A stretch of 64,000 bases of DNA, taken from Roseiarcus sp963774195. GTDB taxonomy: Bacteria > Pseudomonadota > Alphaproteobacteria > Rhizobiales > Beijerinckiaceae. A program made the translations under genes and the position numbers. Below are positions 23,854-31,816 of this stretch, one piece after another. The notes under the pieces were generated by a model that saw only the letters and a program-made list of their open reading frames with translations, made no database searches and was not told the origin of the DNA. Where the stretch lies: contig CAVZDY010000001.1 in the NCBI GenBank assembly GCA_963774195.1, forward strand, positions 1,984,001 to 2,048,000. Reading direction: 5' to 3'. Position 1 is the first letter of the stretch, and each line of letters starts with the position of its first letter.

Positions 23854-25313
23854 AGCGACGTTTGTTTTGCTCTGCCGCAATATTTGCAGGCGCTATGTTT
23901 GCCGGAGGTCTGCCGGCCTCGGCCGGACAGGCGCCCTACGCCAACTCTGCGCCGGATATCCCGGTCAGCCATCGGGATCGCGTCTACGCGGCCGAGCAAT
24001 TCTCGAACACGGTGTCGGTCATCGATCCCGCCGGCAACAAGCTGCTCGGCGTCATTCGCCTCGGCGATCCGCAGCCCGCGGTCTTCAGCCCGCTCTACAA
24101 GGGCCAAGTTCTGGTGCATGGCATGGGGTTCTCGCCCGATCGCAAGACGCTCGCGGTCGTCTCGATCGGCTCCAATTCCGTCACCTTCATCGACACCGCC
24201 ACCAATTCGGTCAAGCACACTACCTACGTCGGGCGCGCGCCGCATGAGGCGTTCTTCACTCAGGACGGCAGCGAAGTGTGGGTCACCGTGCGCGGTGAAG
24301 ACTATATCGACGTGCTCGACGGCAAGACCTTCGAGGAGAAGACCCGTATCAAGACGCCGAACGGGCCTGGGATGCAGATATTCTCGCCTGACGGGAAATA
24401 CGCTTATATCTGCTCGTCTTTCAACCCGGAGACCGACGTCGTCACAGTGGCGGATCATGAGATCGTCGCCCGCGTTCAGCACGCTAGCCCCTTCTGCCCT
24501 GATCTCGCGGCGACCCCGGACGGAAGTCAGGTTTGGTTCACCCTGAAGGATGTCGGCAAGACCCAGGTCTTCGATGCGCGGCCCCCCTTCAATATTCTGA
24601 AGACGCTCGACACCGGCCCGATCACCAACCACGTCAATATCGTGCATAACGCCAATGGGACGTTCGCCTACGTCACCATCGGCGGCCTGAACGAAGTGAA
24701 GGTGTTTCGCACCGATACCTTCGAACAGGTGGCGACCATCCCCGTCGGCAACCTCCCCCACGGCGTGTGGCCATCGGGCGACGGCAGCCGCATCTATGTC
24801 GGTCTTGAAAACGCGGACGGGATGACCGCGATCGACACCATGACCAACAAAGTGATCGCCACCGTTCCGATCGGGCAGGCTCCGCAGGCGGTCGCTTACG
24901 TCCCCGAAGCGGTTCCCGATGGCGCGGGAACCGACAACCTGACGCCGCTCGGCGTCGCGGGGCAGACTGCACATCTCACCCTTGCGCGCGACCAGAACGC
25001 GAAGCCGGGGAGCGCCGAGACCACGGTCGCGTTGTTCGACCAAGGTTTGATTCAGGTGCTCCAAGCCTCGGTTACCGGTCTGGAGCCGAAGAAACCCTAC
25101 GTCCTCGCGCTGGCCGACACCGCCACGGGACGGGGCGCTCTGCAGCCGCTCTCCGCATTCAAGAGCAACCCTGCGGGGGCGGCGATCGTGAACGCGACGG
25201 GCCCGATCCGGCAGATCGTGCAGAGCAATGAAAAAGCTGAAAAGCGCTATCTCGTCATCGCCGAGGGAACGGCGGCGCAGCCCGGCGCCGTCGTTCAGGT
25301 CGAGGCGCGCTGA
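23850..25313 (+). CDS. Exported YVTN-type beta-propeller protein
   Basis: A 487-residue protein starting MKRRLFCSAAIFAGAMFAGG, a Sec signal peptide cleaved after ASA. Residues ~45-360 contain repeated blades with the YVTN-like pattern (NTVSVIDPAGNKLLGVIRLG, NSVTFIDTATNSVKHTTYVG, MTAIDTMTNKVIATVPIG). The C-terminal ~120 residues are a different domain of mixed strands (LTLARDQNAKPGSAETTVAL). Such propellers in the periplasm bind partners or metals; no catalytic motif is seen. It is translationally coupled to the DUF305 gene and followed by the sigma/anti-sigma pair. Confidence 0.82.
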   Translation: MKRRLFCSAAIFAGAMFAGGLPASAGQAPYANSAPDIPVSHRDRVYAAEQFSNTVSVIDPAGNKLLGVIRLGDPQPAVFSPLYKGQVLVHGMGFSPDRKTLAVVSIGSNSVTFIDTATNSVKHTTYVGRAPHEAFFTQDGSEVWVTVRGEDYIDVLDGKTFEEKTRIKTPNGPGMQIFSPDGKYAYICSSFNPETDVVTVADHEIVARVQHASPFCPDLAATPDGSQVWFTLKDVGKTQVFDARPPFNILKTLDTGPITNHVNIVHNANGTFAYVTIGGLNEVKVFRTDTFEQVATIPVGNLPHGVWPSGDGSRIYVGLENADGMTAIDTMTNKVIATVPIGQAPQAVAYVPEAVPDGAGTDNLTPLGVAGQTAHLTLARDQNAKPGSAETTVALFDQGLIQVLQASVTGLEPKKPYVLALADTATGRGALQPLSAFKSNPAGAAIVNATGPIRQIVQSNEKAEKRYLVIAEGTAAQPGAVVQVEAR

Positions 25314-25321
25314 CGCCAATC

Positions 25322-25357
25322 CCGCCCTCCGCCGGCTCGCGCCGGTCCGGAGGGCGG
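25322..25357 (+). terminator. GC-rich hairpin after the propeller gene
   Basis: CCGCCCTCCG pairs with CGGAGGGCGG around an inner CCGG-CCGG hairpin, starting 8 nt after the stop codon. There is no U-tract, so it may attenuate rather than stop transcription into the sigma factor gene, which begins 22 nt later. Confidence 0.45.
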
Positions 25358-25378
25358 ACCCCTGCAAACAAGCTGCTG

Positions 25379-25915
25379 ATGGCCGCAATCATGACGGATA
25401 TGACCCAGCTTCTTGAACCGCTCATTCCAGCGCTGCGGCGATACGCGCGCGCCCTGCTGCGCGATCGTACGTCGGCCGATGACCTGGTTCAGGATTGTCT
25501 CGAACGCGCCGTCGCCCATTGGAGCCAGCGTCGGGCTGGCGGCGATGCTCGCAGCTGGGTGTTCACCATCCTTCACAACCTGGCGATGACGGAGTTGAAG
25601 CGCAAAGCCGCGCGCTCCTCGGATGTCGACTTCGAGTCCGTGGAGGCGTCCCTTCCAGCGCCGCCGTCACAGGAGGATGGCTTGCATTATCGCGATCTGC
25701 AGCGCGCCCTCGCCGCGCTGCCCCAGGAGCAGCGCGCAGTCATGCTGCTCGTCAGCGTCGAGGATCTCTCCTATGCGGACGCCGCAAAGGTTCTGGGGAT
25801 TCCCTTGGGAACCGTGATGTCCCGGCTGTCGCGCGCCCGCGAAAAGCTCCTAAAGAGCGTCAACGAGCTTTCAGTGGAACCGGCTCAGCGGTCGCACTTG
25901 CGGAGAGTGAAATGA
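25379..25915 (+). CDS. ECF-family RNA polymerase sigma factor
   Basis: A 178-residue sigma factor with only regions 2 and 4. Region 2: RYARALLRDRTSADDLVQDC (2.1-2.2) and WVFTILHNLAMTELKRKAAR (2.3-2.4). Region 4: LPQEQRAVMLLVSVEDLSYADAAKV in pieces, then GIPLGTVMSRLSRAREKLL, the -35 recognition helix. The gene overlaps the next by ATGA, so sigma and anti-sigma are made together. Its likely targets include the bufferin operon 1.6 kb downstream, inferred from proximity and from the known control of bufferin genes by an ECF sigma (SigF) in Caulobacter. Confidence 0.9.
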   Translation: MAAIMTDMTQLLEPLIPALRRYARALLRDRTSADDLVQDCLERAVAHWSQRRAGGDARSWVFTILHNLAMTELKRKAARSSDVDFESVEASLPAPPSQEDGLHYRDLQRALAALPQEQRAVMLLVSVEDLSYADAAKVLGIPLGTVMSRLSRAREKLLKSVNELSVEPAQRSHLRRVK

Positions 25916-26694
25916 GCACCGGTCCGATTACGGAAGATGACCTTAATGCATTCGTCGACCGGCGGCTCGATCCGCGCCGGCAGGCCGAAGTCGTCGCCTA
26001 TCTGGAGACGCATCCGGAGATCGCAAAGCGCATCGAGGGTTACGCCAAGCAACGCGACCAACTGAGACACCTGCTGCTGCCGATCGCCGACGAGCCCATC
26101 CCCCCCGAGCTCAACGTCAGGCGCCTTGCGGAGCTTCGCGAGCGACGGTCCCGGTCGAATTGGTGGGCGGCGGCGGCCGCCGCGGTGATTGTGCTGCCGT
26201 GCCTTGGCGGCGCCGGCGGCTGGATGCTGCGAGGCATGTCCGAGCCGCCGCTGCAAGGCGTCGCTTCGCTGGCTCAGGAGGCGGCCGACAATTACGCGGT
26301 CTATAGTCCGGACCGCCTTCACCCGGTCGAATTGCGCGCCGCCGCCAGCAACGAACTGGTCGACTGGGTTTCTCAGCGCCTCGGCCGACGGGTCGAGGTT
26401 CCGAACCTCGAAACCTCGGGTTATCGCTTCATGGGTGGGCGCGTCGTCGCGACGCCGCATGGCCCGGCGGCGCTCTATATGTACGACAACGACCACGGCG
26501 TCCGGCTGGTCATGCTGAGTCGCCCGATGGCGGTCGACCAGGGCGCTCCCATGCGGCCTGTGTCGCAAGGCGACGTCAGCGGCTTTGCCTGGGCGGCGAA
26601 AGGGATGGGCTACAGCCTAGTCGGCCCAACCAATTCAGAGACGTTGCACCCGGTCGCCGACGAAGTGCGGCGTCAGATCGGCGGCGCCGTGTAG
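25912..26694 (+). CDS. Membrane-anchored anti-sigma factor
   Basis: A 260-residue protein. Residues ~1-60 (ITEDDLNAFVDRRLDPRRQA and the following helices) form an anti-sigma domain without the Cys ligands of zinc-binding types. A transmembrane helix spans about 85-105 (WAAAAAAVIVLPCLGGAGGW), and a periplasmic sensor-like domain of ~150 residues follows (YMGG-type strands, FAWAAKGMGYSLVGP). It should hold the ECF sigma inactive at the membrane until a periplasmic signal is sensed. It is coupled to the sigma gene by overlapping start and stop. Confidence 0.85.
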   Translation: MSTGPITEDDLNAFVDRRLDPRRQAEVVAYLETHPEIAKRIEGYAKQRDQLRHLLLPIADEPIPPELNVRRLAELRERRSRSNWWAAAAAAVIVLPCLGGAGGWMLRGMSEPPLQGVASLAQEAADNYAVYSPDRLHPVELRAAASNELVDWVSQRLGRRVEVPNLETSGYRFMGGRVVATPHGPAALYMYDNDHGVRLVMLSRPMAVDQGAPMRPVSQGDVSGFAWAAKGMGYSLVGPTNSETLHPVADEVRRQIGGAV

Positions 26695-26708
26695 CAAGAC
26701 CGCGTCAA

Positions 26709-27155
26709 TCAGCAGATCGGGCAGGACGGGTGCGGCGCTTTTCCGCTGATCGTGTCGATGGCGCAGAGGAGGTCGCCGAGAACCTGCGTGCGTATCGCCG
26801 CGTCGCGGGAACTTGCTCTCGTCACGGTCACAGCGCGGTCGACCGCCCTGTCGAGGACATGCCATTCCATGGAGGCCCTCGATTGCAGCTCGGCTTCCGC
26901 CGTTTCCCAGGAGGATTCGAGGTCCGAAATCCGAATCGCGGCTCCGGAGAGATCGCCATTTTCCGCGAGAATCTTGGTCTCGACCGCAATCGCCCTGTAG
27001 GCCGAGAGGTCGCCGAGCTTGGAGGGGGCGGCTGCGTCGCGCTGGATCGGCGGAAGGGAGAACCCGGCCATGTTCACTCCCATGCCGCCGAACGCCACCG
27101 GAGGGACGAGCGCGGCTGCAAGGAGCATGGGTCGGATTGAACGTCCGATAGACAC
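26709..27155 (-). CDS. Exported protein of unknown function
   Basis: A 148-residue protein with a GTG start at 27155 after GGAGAGAGCCA. The N-terminus (MSIGRSIRPMLLAAALVPPV) is a signal peptide or anchor. The mature part is helical, with IAVETKILAENGDLSGAAIR and LESSWETAEAELQSRASMEW, which looks like a helical-bundle heme- or metal-protein scaffold but without a ligand motif I can name. The C-terminus ends HPSCPIC with two cysteines. It is convergent with the anti-sigma gene and transcribed away from bufA. Function is unknown. Confidence 0.6.
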   Translation of the reverse strand: MSIGRSIRPMLLAAALVPPVAFGGMGVNMAGFSLPPIQRDAAAPSKLGDLSAYRAIAVETKILAENGDLSGAAIRISDLESSWETAEAELQSRASMEWHVLDRAVDRAVTVTRASSRDAAIRTQVLGDLLCAIDTISGKAPHPSCPIC

Positions 27156-27385
27156 TGGCTCTCTCCTCTGCTGCCGATCGCGGTCACAGCAGCCGAAACC
27201 TGTTCGACGATAGGGAGGCGCCGGCGTGCGGAGCTTTGCCGCGACTGGGCCGGCAATTGCCCAGTGTCACGGAACTTAACAGGGAAGACGTGTTCCCATT
27301 GGGGACGGAATGGGGTCATTCCGAGGCCCCCTCTCCGCGCTCCAAAGGGGGAGCTACGCCGCCCGCGGCCTCACAGCGCCGGCCG

Positions 27386-27410
27386 GGAACTTGCGGTCCA
27401 GACGTGCGTT
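27386..27410 (+). promoter_or_regulatory. Candidate ECF promoter for the bufferin operon
   Basis: GGAAC (27386-27390), 16-bp spacer, CGTT (27407-27410), about 100 bp before bufA. This matches the general GGAAC-N16/17-CGTT pattern of ECF sigma factors. A second GGAACTT at 27270 is a weaker candidate. The remaining 27156-27511 gap shows no gene; it contains the palindrome GGCAATTGCC near 27251. Confidence 0.45.
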
Positions 27411-27511
27411 CACGGTGTCGTGAACGAAATCCGCAGTAACGATCGCCCTCGAACTCACGAAACCCAGTGTGCGTCGAACACCGGCGCCCCGAATATCAAT
27501 GGGAGAACATC

Positions 27512-27817
27512 ATGTCTGCAAAAACCGCCATCAGCACGCTCGTCCTCGCCAGCGCCGTGTCGAGCGCGCTGACGACGCTCGCCGCCGCCGCCCCGCTGTC
27601 GAAAGCGGAAGGGGCCGCTGCAATGGCCGCTCACAAGGAGAAGTGCTACGGCGTCGCCCTGAAGGGCCAGAACGATTGTGCGGCCGGTCCCGGCACCACC
27701 TGTCAAGGCACCTCGACTGTCGATTTCCAAGGCAACTCGTGGAAGTTCGTCATTGGCGGCACGTGCGCGTCGATCGTCACGCCGAGCGGTCAGCACGGCT
27801 CGCTGAAGCCGGTCTGA
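27512..27817 (+). CDS. bufA: Bufferin precursor peptide (DUF2282, BufA1-like)
   Basis: A 101-residue precursor. The start at 27512 follows GGGAGAAC. Residues 1-27 are a Sec signal peptide (LVLASAVSSALTTLAAAA). The core has four cysteines at 45, 56, 64 and 85 in the DUF2282 order EKCYGVALKGQNDCAAG, TTCQGTS, GGTC. In characterised bufferins some of these Cys are modified by the partner MNIO enzyme and the mature peptide is periplasmic, where it buffers copper. The C-terminal tail SGQHGSLKPV is longer than the Cys core needs. Gene order with MNIO, DUF2063 and DoxX genes directly downstream supports the call. Confidence 0.9.
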   Translation: MSAKTAISTLVLASAVSSALTTLAAAAPLSKAEGAAAMAAHKEKCYGVALKGQNDCAAGPGTTCQGTSTVDFQGNSWKFVIGGTCASIVTPSGQHGSLKPV

Positions 27818-27869
27818 GCTTAAGCTCGACACGCGCAAATACTGAGCATCGGAAAGCGGAGACGCAGTC

Positions 27870-28793
27870 GTGAACGAATGGCCCGCAAATATCGATCCGT
27901 CCGTGCTGACGGCATCTCGCTTTCCGGTGCATCCGATCGACAGCCTCGCTGGCGCGAGCTTCAAGCACGAGCACCTGCCGGCGATCCTTGCTGAAGGGCC
28001 TATGCGGGGCTTCTTCGAAGTGCATGCCGAAAACTACATGGGCGCGGGCGGCCCGCCGCACCATGCCCTCGCGACGATCCGGCGTGACCATCCCGTGTCG
28101 TTGCACGGCGTCTGCATGTCGATCGGCGCACCACAGGCTTTGGACCGAGCGCATCTGGGGCGGTTCAAGACGCTCGTTGATCGCTACGAACCGGCTCTCG
28201 TGTCCGAGCATCTCGCGTGGTCGACCCACGATATGACGTTTTTCAACGACCTGCTTCCGCTGCCTTACACCGAGGCGACCCTCAAGCGCGTTTGCGAACA
28301 TATCGACCAAGTGCAGGAGGCCATACGCCGCCCCATCCTGCTGGAGAATCCATCGACCTATGTCGCGTTTCAGGAATCGACGTTGAGCGAGACTGATTTT
28401 ATCCGGGCGATCGCTCAGCGCACGGGCTGCGGGCTTCTGCTCGACGTCAACAACGTCTTCGTTTCTGCGACCAACCACGGTTTCTCTGCGCTCGACTATT
28501 TGGCGGACTTTCCGCTTTCTCGCGTCGGCGAGATTCACCTGGCGGGACACGCCGAACAGGCGGACGACGAAGGCGACCTGCTGCTCATCGACAGCCATGA
28601 TGGTCCCGTCGCCGACGCCGTGTGGAAGCTCTATGCGATGGTCATCGGCCTGTTCGGTCCGATCCCTACGCTGATCGAGTGGGACAGCAACATTCCCGAT
28701 TGGCCGATCCTCAAGGCGGAGGCCGCAGCCGCGCAGGCGATCCTCGACCGACACGCCTCGATCACCATGAGGGGCCATAGTCATGCGGCTTGA
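27870..28793 (+). CDS. bufB: Multinuclear non-heme iron oxidase (MNIO, DUF692), bufferin maturase
   Basis: A 307-residue TIM-barrel MNIO protein with a GTG start after GCGGAGACGCA. Metal-ligand motifs in order: FFEVHAENYMG (near 48), SLHGVCMSIG (His79), SEHLAWS (near 113), LLENPSTY (Glu159), LLDVNNVFVSATNHG (Asp192), EIHLAGH (near 221), IDSHDGPV (Asp241, His243) and LIEWDSNIP (Glu270). MNIOs oxidatively modify cysteines of precursor peptides with an iron cluster and a RiPP-recognition partner. It lies 52 nt downstream of bufA and overlaps bufC by 11 nt, so the two proteins are probably made in equal amounts. Confidence 0.93.
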   Translation: MNEWPANIDPSVLTASRFPVHPIDSLAGASFKHEHLPAILAEGPMRGFFEVHAENYMGAGGPPHHALATIRRDHPVSLHGVCMSIGAPQALDRAHLGRFKTLVDRYEPALVSEHLAWSTHDMTFFNDLLPLPYTEATLKRVCEHIDQVQEAIRRPILLENPSTYVAFQESTLSETDFIRAIAQRTGCGLLLDVNNVFVSATNHGFSALDYLADFPLSRVGEIHLAGHAEQADDEGDLLLIDSHDGPVADAVWKLYAMVIGLFGPIPTLIEWDSNIPDWPILKAEAAAAQAILDRHASITMRGHSHAA

Positions 28794-29574
28794 ATCTGCG
28801 CCACCCGTCCGCACTTCGTATGCGGCGGCATTTTCGGTTGGTCTCACCGACCCTCGTTTGCAGACGCCATCCGGCGTGGTCGGTCCCCGGGGAAAGGCGG
28901 CCGACAAGCGGTACAACGTCTACCGCAACAACGTCACGATGAGCCTGATCGAGGCCCTGGCGTCGATCTATCCCGCAGTTCAGCGCATCACAGGTCGCGA
29001 GTTCTTTCGCGCGATGGCGCGCTTTCACCTGCGCGAGACGCCGCCAAGATCGCCTTTGCTGTTCGAGTACGGCCGCGACTTTCCCGATTTCATCGACCAT
29101 TACGAACATGCCCGACCCATGCCGTGGCTCAGCGACGTAGCGCGGGTCGAGCGCGCCTGGTTGGATTCCTATCACGCGGCTGATCAAGAACCTCTCGCGA
29201 CCACTGCGCTCGCCGCCATTCCCGCCGATCGGCTGGCCGATGTGATCTTCCAGGCGCATCCGGCGACACAGATCGCGCGCTCGCGCTTCGCGGCGGTGAC
29301 GATATTCGCCGCAAACCGCGCAAGCGCGTCGCCGCCTCCGGTCAATGTTGTCGAAGCCGAGGATGCGCTCATCACGCGCCCACAACTGGAGGTGGCGGTT
29401 CGCCACCTCCCGCCGGGCGGAGCGATATTCCTTCAGTCCCTCGCCGCGGCCGTGCCGCTCGGAGAAGCTGCTGCTGCGGCGCTGGAGGCGTGCCCCTCGT
29501 TCAACTTGGGCCCTGCGATCGCCGGCATGCTCGAGGCCGGCGCATTCACCGCCACCACTCTCGGAGAACTCTAG
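28783..29574 (+). CDS. bufC: DUF2063 partner protein of the MNIO enzyme
   Basis: A 263-residue protein. Residues ~15-110 form the DUF2063 helical domain (FSVGLTDPRL, RYNVYRNNVTMSLIEALASI, GREFFRAMARFHLRE), and the C-terminal half is a second domain with alternating strands ending AGMLEAGAFTATTLGEL. In MNIO systems this protein acts as the recognition partner that brings the precursor to the enzyme. Older annotation calls it a putative DNA-binding protein. The start overlaps the end of bufB by 11 nt and its TAG overlaps the GTG of the DoxX gene. Confidence 0.9.
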   Translation: MRLESAPPVRTSYAAAFSVGLTDPRLQTPSGVVGPRGKAADKRYNVYRNNVTMSLIEALASIYPAVQRITGREFFRAMARFHLRETPPRSPLLFEYGRDFPDFIDHYEHARPMPWLSDVARVERAWLDSYHAADQEPLATTALAAIPADRLADVIFQAHPATQIARSRFAAVTIFAANRASASPPPVNVVEAEDALITRPQLEVAVRHLPPGGAIFLQSLAAAVPLGEAAAAALEACPSFNLGPAIAGMLEAGAFTATTLGEL

Positions 29575-30095
29575 TGTCGATCATCGCCCAGAATATCCCC
29601 GGAGGGGAAAAGCTCCGACCTGTCGCGCTTCTCGCTGAGCAAGCGAGCCTCTTGGTGCGTGCGATCGCGCAGCCGTCCTTCGTTCAGCTCGTGCTGCGCG
29701 TCGCGCTCGCGGTTCCGTTCTGGCGCTCGGGCATTCTCAAATGGGACGGCTTTTTGCAGTTGAGCGACACCGCGGTCACGCTCTTCACCGACGAGTTCAT
29801 GCTTCACCTTCCCGGCGGCCCGTACCCCTTTCCGGCCCCGACGGTGATGGCGTTTTTGTCGGGCTGCGGCGAGATCATCTTCCCGATCCTTTTGGTGCTC
29901 GGCTTCGCCACGCGATTTGCCGCCCTTGGGCTGCTCTGCATGACGGCGATCGTGGAACTGACGGTGCCTGAGGGATGGCCGATCCACATCACCTGGGCGG
30001 CGATGGCGCTTGGAATCATGGCGTGGGGACCCGGGCGAATTTCGATCGACTACCTGATCCGCCGGGCCCTGGATCTTCCGACAGCGATTCGCTGA
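29574..30095 (+). CDS. bufD: DoxX-family membrane protein of the bufferin operon
   Basis: A 173-residue protein from the GTG at 29574, which overlaps the bufC stop (TAGTG); CGGAG lies upstream. Four membrane helices follow a short cytoplasmic head: LVLRVALAVPFWRSGILKWDG, then VMAFLSGCGEIIFPILLVLGF, FAALGLLCMTAIVELTV and ITWAAMALGIMAWGPGR. DoxX proteins are small four-helix inner-membrane proteins often tied to thiol or redox chemistry. Its role with bufferins is not known; supply of electrons or help in peptide handling is inference. Confidence 0.85.
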   Translation: MSIIAQNIPGGEKLRPVALLAEQASLLVRAIAQPSFVQLVLRVALAVPFWRSGILKWDGFLQLSDTAVTLFTDEFMLHLPGGPYPFPAPTVMAFLSGCGEIIFPILLVLGFATRFAALGLLCMTAIVELTVPEGWPIHITWAAMALGIMAWGPGRISIDYLIRRALDLPTAIR

Positions 30096-30101
30096 TCCCC
30101 C

Positions 30102-31514
30102 TCACTCCCGCTCGCGGTTGTAGACGTCCTCGATGCGGACGATGTCGTCCTCGCCGAGATAGGAGCCGGTCTGCACCTCGATCAGTTCGAGGTTGATCTT
30201 GCCGGGGTTGGCGAGGCGGTGGACGACGCCGATCGGCAGGAAGATCAATTCGTTCTCGTGCACCATCCTGACCTCGTCGCCGCGCGTCACCTCCGCCGCG
30301 CCTTTGACGACGACCCAGTGTTCGGCGCGATGGTGGTGCTTCTGCAGCGACAGCCGGCCGCCCGGCGTGACGACGATCCGCTTGACCTGATAGCGCGGGC
30401 CGGAATCGATCGACTGGTAATAGCCCCACGGGCGGTAGATGCGCTTGTGCTCGGTCGCCTCGCGCCGGCCCTGCCGCTTCAGCGCGTCGACGAGGTGCTT
30501 CACCTTGTCGCCCTGGTCGCTCGACAGCGCCAGCACCGCGTCCTCGGTCGCGACGATGACGACGTTCTCAAGGCCGATGGCGGCGGTCAGCACGCCCTTC
30601 GAGCGGATCAGCACGTTGCGCGAATCGAGCGCGACGCCTTCGCCGACGATCGCGTTGCCGTTTTCGTCGCGCTCGCTGAGCTTGAGGACGGCGTCCCAAC
30701 TGCCGACGTCCGACCAGCCGAGGTCGGCCGGCACCACCGCGGCGCGGCGGGTGCGCTCCATCACCGCATAGTCGATCGACTTCTTCGGCGCCGCCGCGAA
30801 CGCTTCGCCGTCGAGCACCAGGAAGCCGAGATCGCGCTTAGCCTTGGCGAGCGCCGCCTCGGCGGCCTCCGCCATCTCGGGCTCGAACGCCTTGATCTCA
30901 TCGCCCATCACGTCGGCGCGGAAGAAGAAGTTGCCGGAGTTCCAGAGATAGCCCTCGGCGACATAGCGCTCGGCGGTCGCGCGGTCCGGCTTCTCGACGA
31001 AGGCCTCGATCGCCAGCGCCCCGCCGGCCGCCGCGCCCGGCTTGATGTAGCCGTAGCCGGTCGCCGGCTCTCCGGGCGTGACGCCGAGGGTGACGATCTT
31101 GCCGGCGGCAGCGGCGGCCGCCGCGGCGCGGCAGGCGGAAAGGAACGCCTCGCGCTCGGTGATCACATGGTCGGAGGCGAAGACGGCGACCACCGTCTCG
31201 GGGTCGTTGCGCGCGGCGAGTGCGGCGGCGACGGCGATCGCCGGCCCGGAATCGCGCCGCGCCGGCTCGATGACGATCGTCGCCTCGACGCCGATCTCGG
31301 CGAGCTGCTCCTTGACGAGAAAGCGATAGTCGCGATTGGTGACGACGACCGGCGGCGCGAACAGCGGATCGGCGACGCGCCGCACCGTCTCCTGGAAGGT
31401 CGAGGAAGCGCCGATCAGCGCGATGAACTGCTTGGGCATCGTCTCGCGCGATTCCGGCCACATCCGCGTGCCCGCCCCGCCGCACATGATCACCGGCAAG
31501 ATTGTCTTCGCCAT
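30102..31514 (-). CDS. manC: Mannose-1-phosphate guanylyltransferase / mannose-6-phosphate isomerase
   Basis: A 470-residue bifunctional enzyme; start at 31514 (MAKTILPVIMCGGAG) after GAGGAGCGCGA. The nucleotidyl-transferase signature CGGAGTRMWPESR is at ~11-23, EAFVEKPDR near 178, and the C-terminal cupin isomerase domain contains HHHRAEHWVVVKG with metal-binding His. It makes GDP-mannose from mannose-6-phosphate for exopolysaccharide or LPS. It is convergent with the bufferin operon, 6 nt from bufD, with no visible terminator between them. No other sugar-nucleotide gene is adjacent. Confidence 0.93.
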   Translation of the reverse strand: MAKTILPVIMCGGAGTRMWPESRETMPKQFIALIGASSTFQETVRRVADPLFAPPVVVTNRDYRFLVKEQLAEIGVEATIVIEPARRDSGPAIAVAAALAARNDPETVVAVFASDHVITEREAFLSACRAAAAAAAAGKIVTLGVTPGEPATGYGYIKPGAAAGGALAIEAFVEKPDRATAERYVAEGYLWNSGNFFFRADVMGDEIKAFEPEMAEAAEAALAKAKRDLGFLVLDGEAFAAAPKKSIDYAVMERTRRAAVVPADLGWSDVGSWDAVLKLSERDENGNAIVGEGVALDSRNVLIRSKGVLTAAIGLENVVIVATEDAVLALSSDQGDKVKHLVDALKRQGRREATEHKRIYRPWGYYQSIDSGPRYQVKRIVVTPGGRLSLQKHHHRAEHWVVVKGAAEVTRGDEVRMVHENELIFLPIGVVHRLANPGKINLELIEVQTGSYLGEDDIVRIEDVYNRERE

Positions 31515-31816
31515 TCGCGCTCCTCGAGATCCAGGCAAACGCCATTCGCCATCGCGGCGCTGATCTTCCTTCTTCTTCCCATGCGGGAGAACAGGGACCG
31601 GGGGACGCCGGCTCAGTCGAACAGCAATTGGCGGGGGACAGATTTGTCGGCCGACAATCCCGGCCCCCCTCGGTTGTTCCTAGTCAGGAGCGGCCCTTAG
31701 CAAAGCTAAGTCAAGCCGTCGAGGGCGAGCCGCAGGGGAAATTAAGGAGAGATCCCGCCGGCGGCCCGTCGGCGGCGCCAGGGGAGGTAGCTCGCCGCCC
31801 CAGGCGACTTGCGCCT
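31515..31816. other. Non-coding gap between manC and batD
   Basis: 302 bases without a credible gene. It contains the small perfect hairpin CTTAGC-AAA-GCTAAG (31696-31710), which could serve as a weak terminator for the Bat operon read from the right. Confidence 0.5.

Noticed and set aside
23841..25388. 515-codon minus-strand frame opposite the propeller
   Set aside because: The plus strand has signal peptide, repeated blades and translational coupling; the minus frame has no known motif.
30219..31700. 493-codon plus-strand frame opposite manC
   Set aside because: manC carries complete enzyme motifs; the opposite frame is an Arg/Asp-rich shadow.
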